NCBI GenBank assembly: GCA_020850735.1
Contig: JADZEE010000001.1
Coordinates: 214,945-278,944, forward strand
Length of the DNA: 64,000 nucleotides
Direction of reading: 5' to 3'
Source of the DNA: Gammaproteobacteria bacterium
Lineage (GTDB): Bacteria; Pseudomonadota; Gammaproteobacteria; JADZEE01
In this document: piece after piece, positions 63,840-64,000 of the stretch
Layout of the letters: every line of letters begins with the position of its first letter
Numbering within the stretch: position 1 is the first letter of the stretch
Made by a program: the position numbers and the translations under genes
The notes under the pieces: generated by a model
Seen by the model: the letters and a program-made list of their open reading frames with translations, nothing else
What the model was told of the DNA's origin: nothing
The model's database searches: none

Positions 63840-64000
63840 GAATCTTTCCCGGCAGCCGGGCGCGCGTCGCCGCGCAGGTTCTCGATCAGCGTGCGCAGAT
63901 CAGCCGGCAGCGCTGCGCTGAAGCACAGCTCCGTGCGGTCGGCGGGATGGACGAATTCGAGCTCGGTGGCGTGCAGGGCCTGGCGCGGGAAAGCGGCCAG
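63836..64000 (-). CDS. rluD: RluD, 23S rRNA pseudouridine synthase, C-terminal end
   Basis: Only the last 54 residues are inside the window. FPRQALHATELEFVHPADR (about the first 20 visible) is the conserved C-terminal motif of RluA/RluC/RluD pseudouridine synthases, followed by ALPADLRTLIENLRGD. RluD modifies helix 69 of 23S rRNA. The subfamily is assigned from the neighbours pgeF and clpB, the usual rluD-pgeF-clpB order. The catalytic Asp lies outside the window. Confidence 0.85.
   Translation of the reverse strand: MAAFPRQALHATELEFVHPADRTELCFSAALPADLRTLIENLRGDARPAAGKDS

Overview
The window reads as a chromosomal core region of a high-GC, non-enteric gammaproteobacterium; G+C is roughly two thirds, judged by eye. 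The basis is gene content and order: queA-tgt-yajC-secDF, mlaFEDCB-ibaG-murA-hisGD-algW, petABC-sspAB, dolP-diaA-yraN-lpoA/rsmI-rnpB, the complete division and cell-wall (dcw) cluster from mraZ to lpxC, dciA-M23 peptidase-secA-argJ, pilBCD-coaE-zapD-yacG and rluD-pgeF-clpB. I recall most of these blocks in a similar arrangement in Pseudomonas-type genomes. DciA (rather than DnaC), a short-form HisG and type IV pilus genes also argue against an enteric. I see no phage, plasmid, CRISPR array or intact insertion sequence.

Layout. 1-1119: a truncated histone-deacetylase-family gene and a DUF3617 protein. 1162-3047: an ada-alkB adaptive-response unit on the minus strand with a convincing Ada box. 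3119-3205: tRNA-Leu(CAA). 3294-10384: queuosine and Sec accessory genes, pdxB and gloA. 10417-18945: a DUF4399 protein, the Mla lipid-transport operon running into murA and hisGD, and a convergent AlgW/DegS-type protease. 19006-27249: the bc1 complex, SspA/SspB, the dolP-diaA-yraN-lpoA unit and rsmI. 27250-28120: a foldback repeat, RNase P RNA and the mra promoter/operator. 28150-46754: the dcw cluster, tightly packed, with many 4-nt stop/start overlaps, followed by lpxC. 46773-53512: dciA, an M23 peptidase, secA, argJ, a second foldback repeat and a MutT-ThiE fusion. 53536-59117: yacG, zapD, coaE and pilDCB. 59391-64000: clpB, pgeF, a decayed membrane-protein gene and the end of rluD.

How the genes work together. 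Most encode envelope construction: peptidoglycan precursors (murA, murB-G, ddlB, mraY), septation (ftsL/I/W/Q/A/Z, zapD), lipid A commitment (lpxC), lipid asymmetry (mla), PBP activation and outer-membrane maintenance (lpoA, dolP), and protein export (secA, secDF, yajC). AlgW and ClpB add protein quality control.

The least explained structure is a 179-bp full-length imperfect palindrome present twice (27250-27428 and 52315-52493). Each copy starts on the base after a TGA stop codon. The apical hairpin shows compensatory base changes between the copies. The other features worth checking are the frameshifted and internally deleted gene at 62832-63839, the MutT-ThiE fusion with an eroded ThiE half, and a PilB lacking the usual zinc cysteines. 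Otherwise the region is ordinary housekeeping DNA, and I did not find a novel multigene system.
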